A DNA stretch of 64,000 nucleotides from Pseudoscleropodium purum. Taxonomy: Eukaryota > Streptophyta > Bryopsida > Hypnales > Brachytheciaceae. The stretch spans positions 17,546,001 to 17,610,000 of the forward strand of contig OZ017797.1 in NCBI GenBank assembly GCA_963969395.1. Direction: 5' to 3'. The stretch's first letter is position 1. The number at the start of each line of letters is the position of its first letter. This document shows positions 1-10,302 of the stretch, one piece after another. Both the position numbers and the translations under genes were made by a program. The notes below the pieces were generated by a model. That model searched no databases and had not been told where the DNA came from. It was given only the letters and a program-made list of their open reading frames with translations.

Positions 1-270
1 TTTTTTTTTGAGACCAAAGACCAACTCCATGGGCTGGTCTTTGGTTTGCTTTGGTGTAGTCCTCTTCTTTTTTTATTGTTGTGTTTTGGCTTAGGGTTGC
101 TTCCGCAATGAATTTACGGAGTGGCATGCTACATAAGGATAGAGAGGCGCACGGTGACAGTAAGGAGGGTGTCCCTAATAGCATTAAAGGCGTCAATGCA
201 ATGGAAGTTCAAGTTTTTAGAGATCCTCAAGAGGTGCCATTTTTGAACACTCCTTTTCAGGATGTAAACT

Positions 271-1346
271 TGACCTCGTTGACGAAGTCACTTTTTTGAG
301 GGTTTAGAAGATCATTCAAACAGTTTCGGTTCTAATGTATGATTATCATAAGATTGTAGTTCTAGGGTTTAAAACTTGACCTCGTTAACAAGGTCACATT
401 CTTGGGTTCAGTATCATCTTTCTAAGACGATTTCTAATTTTTATGCATAATTTGAAATTCTTTCTATAGATTGCTGAATTAGACTGCAAAATTTGACCTC
501 ATTAACAAAGTCACTTTTTGGAGATTTCTGAAATCACTAAGACAATTTCAATTTAGGATTTACGTTTTACTTTTTTTTGTAAAGACTACTAAAATAGATT
601 GGAAAATGTAACCTCATTAACAAGGTCACTTTTTCAGGGTTTTCGGAGATGACGAAGATAGTTTAGTTTTGATTTTAGGCTTAGTTTTTTTCCTGTAGAT
701 TGTTGAAATAGATTGTAAAATGTGACCTCGTTAACGAGGTCACTTTTTCAAGGTTTAGGGAGATGACAAAGGTTGTTTAGTTTAGATTTTAGGCTTTGCT
801 TTTTTTTAGAAGATTGCTAAAATAGATTGCAAAATGTGACCTCATTAATGAGGTCACATTTTTGGCTTTTTTAGAGATTACTAAGAGAATTCAATTTTGA
901 CTTTAGGCTTCACTATTTTGTCTTTTCACTGCTGAAATACATTGGAAAAACTAACCTCGTTAACGAGGTCACTTTTTCAAATTTTTTAGAAATCACTCAT
1001 GTGGTTTCAATTTCAAATTTAGGCTTCCCAATTTTTGCTATGAAGTACTGAATTACATTAGAAAAAGTAGCCTCGTTAGAATTAGATTAGAAAAAGTAAC
1101 CTCGTTAATGAGGTCTTTTTCTTCAAATTTTTAAGAGATCACTCACACAGTTTAGTTTTGACTTTAGGCTTCATTGTTTTTTCTTAACACTGTTGAAGTA
1201 CATTAGAAAAACTAACCTCATTAACAAGGTCATTTTTCAGGTTTTCTAAAGACTCACTTAGAGAATCTAAACTTAAGTCTTAGGTTGAAAATATATTTTT
1301 TCAATGCTTACTTTGGGCTGAAAATGTGACCTCATTAACGAGGTCA
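271..1346. repeat. Tandem array of ~115-bp units with a 20-bp palindromic core
   Basis: The core TGACCTCGTTAACGAGGTCA, its own reverse complement, recurs in variant form starting at about 271, 377, 494, 609, 723, 837, 952, 1097, 1213 and 1327, with an extra half-core at 1067. Spacing is 114-117 bp except for the first interval (106) and a 30-bp local duplication at 1067-1097. The copy at 723 is a perfect palindrome. The copy at 837 is also perfect but has changed on both arms (CATTAATG in the centre). Most other variants are CG to CA or TG, as expected from deamination of methylated CpG. Between cores the units share a T-rich tract, a GATNAC-like stretch, a 'tttaggctt' word and 'gattgcaaaatg' just before the core. 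No coding sense was found. Confidence 0.9.
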
Positions 1347-3207
1347 CTACTTAGACTGATTTTTTATAAAGATGTTAAAAATAATTCTTCTTGTTTTTTC
1401 AAAACAAAGCTTCATGGACATTGATGGAAGGCTTCCACAAATGAAACGATTGGAGCTAGTTACCAATGATGATTCTCAACTTGTGGTTGTCAATCCTCAA
1501 GTTAGATGCATTTCTATTTATGTTTGTATGATAACTTCTATGGTTGTTTTTGTATTATAGTTGTTGTTGTATTTGTTTTCATTTCCCATGACTTCTTATT
1601 GTTAACTATAACTTGGGTTCAATTTTCTATTGATTGTAGGTTGACAACATTGTTGATATTCAAAATGCCGATCTAGTTTTTGAAAAGCAAATGGTAGATG
1701 AGGTGGAAGAGGATGTGCGAAACAGTCAGAAATTGGACTCCAATGTAGTCATCAACAACATGCTCTTCAATGGTGGTGGTCCAAGATCCCAATTCGATAT
1801 TCCTTTGTGAAGAATGATTGGACTTCCATTGATTTGTCTTTTCCTCCAAAGTCAAGTGAAACAATTGGAGGCTGAGTTTGTTCATGGATATCAACAAGAT
1901 GATTGTGTACTTCACGTGTCAACAACAAATGACAAGAGAGCTTCCAAGTTAGTGACACTTGAGATCATAGAGACATGGGATGAAGACTGGATACACGAGA
2001 ATGACCAATTTGAGTGCTAGTTGAGTTTTCAACCAACCATCTTACATTTGTCAAATCACATGTTTTTCATATAAGATAGTAATTATAGATTGGCGGCTCG
2101 GTATACTTATATCCATAGAATGCATCGACATGATCGCAAGTGGCATTTGTCTATTGATTGTATGTTATTGGTGTCCAAAGACCATACATGCATTCTATTG
2201 GAGGCTATGAATGACATCAATTGGCGAGTTCCAATATTTGTTGAATCAAAATTTATTTTATTTTACCGCTTCTTCAATTGTATTGTAATATTCTATGCTT
2301 TCACATTCATTCATCTTACATTCTATTTTCATTGATATTTGCAGGTCTATGGAGCACTCCCATGTCAAAAGCAACTTAGTTCAACAATTGAGTACCTATG
2401 GCAACTTGCAATTGGAAGAGTTCAAGGGGCTTCTAAGTGATGAGGATTACAAGAAATGTGAGACCAAAAAGCTACCAGGTGCTTGGTATCCATTCACATC
2501 TCTTGTCTTCATACAATTCCTTCATTGGATGAGTATCTTTTGTTTGTAAAACTTTTCCATTCATTTGGTGTGATTTGTAAAATTCATTTTATACTAATTT
2601 CAGGTTCATGTTTTTCATGTGCAACAAGAAATTGCTACTGTTTCAAATGTGATTGTGTGAACTTACTATGAGTAGACACAGTTGGAAGAACGAACTCCAA
2701 AAGGTATTTGTAAGGCCATGACTCAAGCCGCCACTGTAGCTATCAAAGGATTTCGAACGGAGTTTGATAAACGATCTACCATTGCAAATCCAAAAAATGG
2801 CATTGAATTTTTAGAAGAGATATATTATTATGCCTACTTTCTTTTTTATTTACATGATTATTTTTGGACTTGATTTTTACTATACTTTTGTCTTTTCAAA
2901 TTTCAGATAAACTTGCATTATAGCGTCAATGAGAAGCCCGAGATGTCCTTGGAGAAACTTCAAAGAATTTCTACATGCCAAGTTCAACCAAACCACAAGG
3001 TTCTTTGGCTTAAGTGGTGGAACTCAAGTGAGACTCTAGGGAAGGTTTCAAATTTCCCGCCCTCGGTTTCAACACAATGACCTTAGAGACTTGGCTTTGT
3101 AAGGCCTCATTTTGGGCTAAGGTATGTGATCAACTTTCTCTTTCATTCACATGAAAAAAATTACATTTTGCAAGTTTATAAATATTTTGATTTTTATCTC
3201 ATAGTTG

Positions 3208-3539
3208 TACCATACCAAAGTGTGGTAAAAAAGAACCGCAATCAAAATTCACTACAATTCTTTTTTCTACAATCCTATATATGCTGCTGACTATAGTTGT
3301 AGCCTTCTTTTCCCATTTTTTAATTGAATTTTGGGAAATTGAAGGCATGTAATGTACCATTGGAAAGGTATTTTCAATACCTTTCCAATGATACATTAGA
3401 CACCATGAAAGTCTAAAAATTTAATTGAAAAATTGAAAAAAAAGGTTGCATTTGTAGTTAGCAGCATGTACAACACTGTGAAGGAAAAAACTACAATGAA
3501 TTTTGACTGCAGTTCTTTTTACCACACTTTGGTATAGTG
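3208..3539. mobile_element. CACTA-type foldback MITE, copy 1 (332 bp)
   Basis: The sequence folds almost end to end. The left end TACCATACCAAAGTGTGGTA pairs with the right end TACCACACTTTGGTATAGTG, and the two arms stay complementary to a centre near 3365-3385. A 3-bp direct repeat TTG flanks it (3205-3207 and 3540-3542). The left terminus differs from the expected CACTATACC by two transitions. It lies in the intron between the coding blocks ending near 3120 and starting at 3597 of the methylase-like gene. A CACTA terminus plus a 3-bp duplication is the hallmark of the EnSpm/CACTA superfamily. No coding capacity, so it is a non-autonomous derivative. Confidence 0.85.
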
Positions 3540-5137
3540 TTGTACCATACTACCATGATATGTCTTGATACTTATATTTTTGAATTTTCTTGTAGTTGGA
3601 GGAGGTAGCCAAAGCAAAATTCACAAACATCATCAAGTCTGAGAATATTGTAGTTCAATGGAATGCCAATGATGAGTTGGATACAATTGGAGATTATATG
3701 GAGACATGGCGCATTGTGTTGTGGGATCATGTTTTTTGGTGGTTGTTCAAAAAGGACTCTTCATATTTACGATCTACTCCTTTCAAAGATCAAGAAAGCA
3801 CAAATGTGGCTATAAGGAGGATTCTATATAGGTATATCTTTTATTTTAGTTGCCTTTAGTTTTATAAATCTTCATTGTTTCACAAAGTCATCAAAAATGC
3901 ATGTGCATCTTTATCATTGTAATAATCACACCTATTCTATGGTTGCAAATATTTCAAGCGAGAGCTCATTCTAAAAGGTGGAATTGAATGAAAATTCATG
4001 CCCAAGTTGTTTAGAGGATGGCTTGATACTTCCTTGAAGGGTTGTATGTTCACTTTGACTCAATAGTAAGGGTTTTCTATTCAAGAGCTCCAAGCGTGTC
4101 CTTGGTATCTAGAGTGTCCAAAGGTTTTTGCCCCAGCACTTGAAGCATCTGAGAAAGAGGCTACCAAAGACCATCCTAAAACAAGTTTACAGGAGGAGTC
4201 TCTTAATGAAGAGGAGGTTGAAAAAGTTGCACCAGTGAAGAAGGGACATAAGCCAAAGGAGTAGAAGGTTACAAAGAAGACGACGAAAGAGACAACCACG
4301 AAAGACAACACCCCTTCTTCATCTGTTCTAGCTTCTATTTTTGTACCTCCTCCTTCTCTTGTGCTTCCTATCACTTTGGAAGTCATTGATACGGCCTGGA
4401 TTCATTGCCCTTCAACTCTCTTGTCTATTATGATAGATGTCTTTGTTTCATTAGAGTACATTGTTAGATTTGCAATTCAACCTAATAGACATGATATTGA
4501 GCCTCAGGCTCTAATTCTACCATTATTGATTTTTGCAATGCTCAATGTTAAGGAGAAGACAGGGAACAATGCATCAACATGGACTCAAATGCTTGATTTT
4601 GCCCAAAAGGTAAGGTCTACATTCTCTAGCCTTGTTATCATTAATTTTTTTCATTTCACAATAAGTTATTAGCATGACATAGCAATTCATTCATACATCT
4701 AACTTACAATGTGCACTTTTTATTGTCAAAGTTGGTAGGAACCAGGTGTGAACTTTTGGAGGCCCCGTGAGTCCTATTGCATTCTTTGACTTGATTGTTG
4801 CTGATATTCCGGATGGACTACCGGTCCTCAATGTCTCCATTCCACCTTCTAATATTCCTGCTCGAAACATGTTGAATCAAGAAGAGGTTATTGAATCCAT
4901 CTATAAATTTGCTTTGGAGTTTGTTCATGATGATGGAGCAATTTTGTTGTTCCATCTAGAAAATAGCAAGGTAAAGGAATTTACCCTTGAGCGTGCCAAT
5001 ACGTATGGTTTTTGTCTACTTGACTCTTGGATGGATGTGAATGAGATGAAGCTTTTGAATTTCAAAAAATCCAAACGTTGGGTGAGTTTCATTGAATTTT
5101 GTTTCATTTGTTGTTTTGATGTTTTGAACAACTTCTA

Positions 5138-5468
5138 CACTATACCATAATGTGGTAAAAAGATCCGCAGTCAAAATTCATTGTAGTTTTTTTCGCCATA
5201 GTGTTGTACATGCTGTTGACTATTACTGCAACCTTCTTTTTTTGTTTTCTAACTCAGTTTTTGGAATTTGAAGGCGTGTAATGTACCGTTGAAAAGGTAT
5301 TTCTAGTACCTTTTCAATGGTACATTACACGCCATGAAACTCTAAAAATTCAATTCAAAAACTGAAAAAAAAGGTTGCAGCTGTAGTCAACAGCATGTAT
5401 AGTACTATGGAGAAAAAAACTGCAATGAATTTTGATTGTGGTTCTTTTTACTACATTTTGGTATAGTG
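5138..5468. mobile_element. CACTA-type foldback MITE, copy 2 (331 bp)
   Basis: Starts CACTATACC (5138-5146) and ends GGTATAGTG (5460-5468), with a perfect 3-bp target duplication CTA on both sides (5135-5137 and 5469-5471). The whole element is a long imperfect hairpin and is clearly related to the copy at 3208-3539, with the same inner palindrome around AAAAGGTATTTCTAGTACCTTTT. It sits in the intron that follows the motif-IV block of the methylase-like gene, just after a GTGAGT donor near 5081. Its intact CACTA ends suggest it is the younger of the two. Confidence 0.9.
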
Positions 5469-6480
5469 CTAGTAACATTGTATTTGTCAAATAATAATTT
5501 TCATACTTGTTTATCCCTCACAATCACAACACTTTTGGATCTTCTTATTTGTACAAAGACAATGGGAAGAAACATCGGTTGTATCTAAGTTTTTTATCAC
5601 TATAAACCAACAACTTAGTAATGCAGGTACAAACCTTGAAAATTTGACCTTCTCCACAACTACACCTCCTTATAGACTCAACTCATGAATGGTACAATTT
5701 TGTGGAGAGCTGCCCGTGAGAAAGACCCTCTATTTGTACAGCTACTAATTGAGGCATCTTCAAAACCTAGTGATGTGGTATTGGATTGTTATGCATTTAC
5801 AGGTACCTTTCATTAGTCATTATTTTTTATTATTCAAATCATGTATTTTTTACATTGTATGTAACATAATTGGTGCAACTAATGACATTGCATTCAATAA
5901 ACAGGAGCCTCTATCCATGCATGTTGCAACATTGAACATCATTTGGTAGCCTTGGAGAGTAGTAGTGAGATTTTTGAAGGTCTTCTTCAATCTTTGATCA
6001 TCCTTCCTACTTCTACTACCACCGTTCAAACTAAGTGACCTTTACTTATAGCCTTGGATGATTCTGATGACGAGGATATTGTCAAACCTTTTACAAGGCC
6101 TTGAAAAAGATGTTGCTGTAAGTAAGTTTGTTAATGCTTTTAGACATGTGTTTATTTTCTTTTATTGTGCAATGTCTTTTAATTTATTCAAAGTTCCTAA
6201 TTATTTAATCATTGCATCTTGTAGAGGCAATCTTCTCAAGCATTTGGTATTCTTGTCTTTTCCTAGTCCAAAGAGTTTGTCGTATTACATCAAGAATCTA
6301 GCGATAGTTATGGCAGAGGTTCCATCACCCATTTTTGTTGCCAAGCATCATTCTTATAGTATTGTTGTCAAGAAGTTTTTAGACCTTGAAGCAGATATTG
6401 AAACACCAAGGCTTACATATAGTGATAGTAGTGAAGCGAGTGATCATTCTTCTCCCATATGTGGCATTGGGTCAAATTGA

Positions 6481-8684
6481 TCTTGTTTTAAAGACTATTG
6501 TTCTTACTTAGTTTTCTAATGTCATGTAGTAAGACTAAAAAGGCTACTACATTCTTGCACTTTATCATATTCTTAAGTTATTTTGCATTTTGGTGATTTT
6601 TAGAATGCTAGTAAAAAGGACATTCATTTCAAGAGATAATGGTTATTGTTGTCAATTATTAAAAAATTTATAGATTGAATCTATTTCTTTCTATTGGCAA
6701 CATGGTACTTCTCTTTGATGAAAACATGTAATTAGAAATAGTAAATGTTGGTGTTAGCATAAAAATAAATTTAATGAACTTCAAAAATGCTTAAAAAGAA
6801 TTGTGAATCTTAATTAGAAGTGATACCTTCACCCTAAAATGATTTTTAAAATACCATATAAACATAGGTCCTTAGTTTAAAAAAATTCACCTAAACCTTG
6901 GATTTAAGATACTTGATAAGTGACATTTATCTAAAACAAATGATTTGATAGTCCCAATCATCCATTAATCATTCAAATTCATTTTCATCCGATGTCATAA
7001 ACAAATGTATTTCATTCAATAAAGTCAACTAAATAATAATTCATCCAACTTCGTTCAACTCCATTCATCTCCATTCATCTCTATTCATCCTCTTTGAGTA
7101 CATCTATAGCTTTATGCTTTTATAATAAACCATGGACTGAAAATTCTTATGGTAAAAAATTATAAGTTTTTCACAAATTCTTCAAAAATTTCTCAATGCT
7201 CAACACTCATTGTTCAACTCTCAACGCTCATTGCTCCCTACTCATACTTTAGCAACCCTATTTTTCAAATGACCTAAAAAAAGCTTTATGATGAAAAAAA
7301 TGGATGTTGTCACTACCATCAAGGTATGGAGATTCTAATTTTGTAATTCATCAATTCAATTTCTTTTTCCATGGTTGAATGTTTGATGTTACAGAATGCA
7401 AACCTCGATCTCAGTCATTCATTTGTTTCTACAAGGCACTTATAGATTTACTAAGGCAACAACCATTTGTGCCAATGGTTTGTGGAAATAAGTGCCTATT
7501 AACTACAAGGATCAAGAGTGACCTATAACATCTAAGGTCCTACTACTTCCTCTACCACAATGTTATTCACTAGGGGTTGTGAGATGCCAATGCAAGACAC
7601 ATGATAAAAATCACAGTCTTCATTCTAATCATTGTCCTTGAGACACTTGAAAGCGAAGGTTCTTAAAGAAGCCATTGCTAGAGAGTATGTGCCAAACTTC
7701 TACAAAAAATAGTAGGTACAATTGGAGACTAGGGATATTCAAGACAATAGATTAGTTAAAGAGTAGGTCACGTTTGTAGTAGTAACATTAGAATGGGTTG
7801 TTTTGTCCATGAGAATTGAATGGAGATATAATTTCAATTCTACTCAATTGTTTCTTAGATGAATGACTATCACTAACTTTAGATTGAAGATGTAATATTT
7901 AGGGTTTTTGTAGTGAAGAATTATAATACAACTTTATAATTACTACATACAAATCCAATATGTGTACATTTGATGATTATTTTCTATAAACTGCTAACTA
8001 CTTTGGAATTACTATATGGTATTTTGTAAGTTTACAACTACGCATGTGCTCTATGTATGTCATTTCATTGTTGATTTTGTCTTTATCAATAATAGATGCT
8101 CTTCAATTCATGGTTTTTAGTGCTTCTACAAACTCCTTAATTAGAAGGGATTTGAAGGCACCAAAGCCCAATCTAGGCTTGTACCTTTGTTGTTCCTCCT
8201 ATAGCAAAGGAACGGTTGGTTATTAGTAAAAAATATTCAAAAAAAATTTCATTCTTAAAATGCAAAAAAAATTTAGAAAAAAATAGTTTTTTTGTAAAAT
8301 GACATGGCATTTTCTCAACCACATCAAACTACATCGCTAGTAGCGTTTCCAACATTTCTAGGACTAGGGAACCCCCAATGTTGTAGAGCCCTCAAATCTC
8401 ATGTAATGTCTTATTTCAATGAATATCATACTTGGAGGTCACCTTCAATACATTTCTGTCAAATAACAAATTAAAATTCAAAATGAGCTTTGACACTTTA
8501 AAATGTAATTTCTTAAAATTTTGGCATTACAATCTAATCATTTATAATTATTTGGCATTTATCCCATGTAGATTCAAGAATTACTTTCATTGTGAGTGTG
8601 AGAACATGTACAAATAATCTCTTTATACAAGTGGGGTGGTAAGAGGTAAAACAATCCATGTGGGATATATAAATTAATATTAGT
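6481..8684. other. AT-rich intergenic stretch, nothing recognised
   Basis: No conserved coding segment, RNA gene or clear repeat was found. The stretch has short word repeats such as 'ccattcatctccattcatct' near 7060-7085, and a run of 'caacnctcattg' words near 7200-7230, but no periodic array. Confidence 0.5.
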
Positions 8685-9143
8685 GGAAACTCAACCATTC
8701 ATACCTAGTTAAGTCAAAAGTAGGAATTGTGTTGAAAGTAGAACGTTAGACCTCATTTTGATATAGTAAAATAATTTCTTACAAAACACTTAGAACTAAA
8801 AAAAAGTTATTAAATCAATTTAGATTTCATCTGCAAAAATCCATTTGAGATTTTAATCCTCCAATTTAAAGTTATTGACAAAATTTAGAGAGGTATTCAA
8901 AGAGACATTTTCTTTGACATTTTCAAACATCTTCTTTGAATTTTGTATATAAATTTTTCTAGAAGCTCAAAATTTCAAATGGATTTTTGTAAATGAAATT
9001 TAGATTGAATTTTCAACTTTTTTTAATTCAAAGTTTTTTGTAAAAAATTATTCTTCTATGCCAAAATGAGGTATGAATTCTACACTGAGCACAATTTTTC
9101 CATTTTGATAATGAGTAGTCAAACTCTCATCTTCAAATTGCCC
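8685..9143. repeat. Foldback (hairpin) element, ~460 bp
   Basis: The left arm from about 8685, including CCTCATTTTGATATAG at 8751, is complementary to the right arm ending near 9143, including CCAAAATGAGG at 9061-9071. Complementarity continues with small gaps to a centre near 8905-8915. For example AAAAATCCATTTGAGATTTT (8836-8855) pairs with the stretch around 8973-8993. The arms are diverged, so this is an old non-autonomous DNA element. I could not fix the exact ends or a target duplication. Confidence 0.6.
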
Positions 9144-10302
9144 CATACCTTTGATGACTTATGAGAAACAACAAATTTGATTATAGTAACAACCTTTCCA
9201 CCCTTCACTTAGATAATATATTGAAGCATTAAGGTGTATTGATATTTTTGTAGTATTTTGGTTTGCTTGACAATTAATTTTCCTTATATTTGGCAAAGTG
9301 ACTTGGTAATTTTCAAATTATTTGGCATTGAAATTTTGAATTATTTTTCACTGAAGGTTACCTCTAGATACAATATAACTTATTATTACAAGCTCCTTCT
9401 CTACAAGGCCCCCCAAGTGTGTGGTAATTGAAGTTTTTTGCAACAACAACCAAGGTTGAATTGGAGTATATGCCAATACTATGTAAGATGCTTTGGATAA
9501 ATCAAACTACTCTGAATAAGTTTGAGTAGCTACCTTAATAAAAAAGCAAACTAATGTGCCATAGAGCCTCTTTGTTGTTGCTTCTTTGATTTGGTCACAC
9601 CAAATCAAAAGCTCAAGTGCAAAACTTTAATTACTTCACAATGGCAAATAAATGTAAAAATATATCCCCTATTTTGATTGGAGTGGCTAGTTTTGTATTT
9701 CTTAATCATTCTATGCTAATTTGGGTTTCTAATTCCCAAATTTGAATATCCCTAGAGATCCCACATTTTTCCCTGAAGGTGAAAGAGGAGTTTGTTTTTT
9801 AGATTCAAATGTGACCAATTTAAGGAAGCCTCATATTGTAGTTGTTTGACGTTGATATGATAAATTTTGATGCAATGGAGAGATGCATTATGTTTGTACA
9901 AAGATATAACCAAAAATGAGCAAAAGGGAAGGACGCCGAGGACTGAAGTGTCCGATGAATGACTTTCACAGGAAGTCTCGAAACGGAGAAGTGAATGCAT
10001 GAATCTGATCATTGTTGGCTTCCTACCTTTGGTCGTTCCATTCAGGGTCAAGTTGACAATTGCGTGCGTGAGTGTAATTGAAGGTTGGTAGCGGGCGAGT
10101 GTTCAGAAACTGCAAGAAATTTGCGGAAGGGAAAAAGATTGATGTGCTGTAAGTTAGTGATGATGGGGTGTGATCAAGGCTTCGTCGTCGTCTCCGCAGG
10201 TTCGCTTTTGCATCAACTACACGGGCTGAAAGATCCAATCTCGAGCCGGTTTGCTTCTCCAGAAAGTTTGTCGCGGTTTTGACCTTCGAGAACCATCGAT
10301 AG
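9144..10302. other. Intergenic, AT-rich then rising GC
   Basis: No supported gene. Base composition becomes noticeably more GC-rich from about 9900 onward, leading into the CDC48B pseudogene; that part may be the remains of its promoter and 5' region. No confident TATA box or start signal was picked. Confidence 0.4.

Larger units (their letters stand above)
1414..6480 (+). pseudogene. Degenerate multi-exon gene with DNA N4/N6-methylase-like domain
   Basis: Coding-like blocks separated by GT..AG introns run through about 1414-1500, 1640-2020, 2090-2230, 2345-2480, 2680-2830, 2907-3120, 3597-3832, 4075-4609, 4745-5080, 5530-5800, 5905-6038 and 6225-6480. The 3' part resembles a beta-class adenine/cytosine-N4 methylase. 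A motif-IV-like segment FDLIVADIPDGLP (about 4785-4823) stands where DPPY is normal. It is followed by a segment ending in DDGAILLFHLENS. A motif-I-like segment VVLDCYAFTG, then ASIHACC..EHHLVALE, spans a well-formed intron (5801-5904). The DIPD in place of DPPY makes catalysis doubtful. In-frame stops (TAG 4262-4264, TGA near 1806) and frameshifts indicate decay. The N-terminal two thirds, including an acidic/lysine-rich linker near 4150-4310, is not recognised. Two MITEs lie in its introns. Methylase assignment is by motif order and spacing only. Confidence 0.5.

Noticed and set aside
271..1346. CRISPR array from regularly spaced palindromes
   Set aside because: The spacers are themselves repeated between units and the unit is about 115 bp, so it is a tandem satellite.
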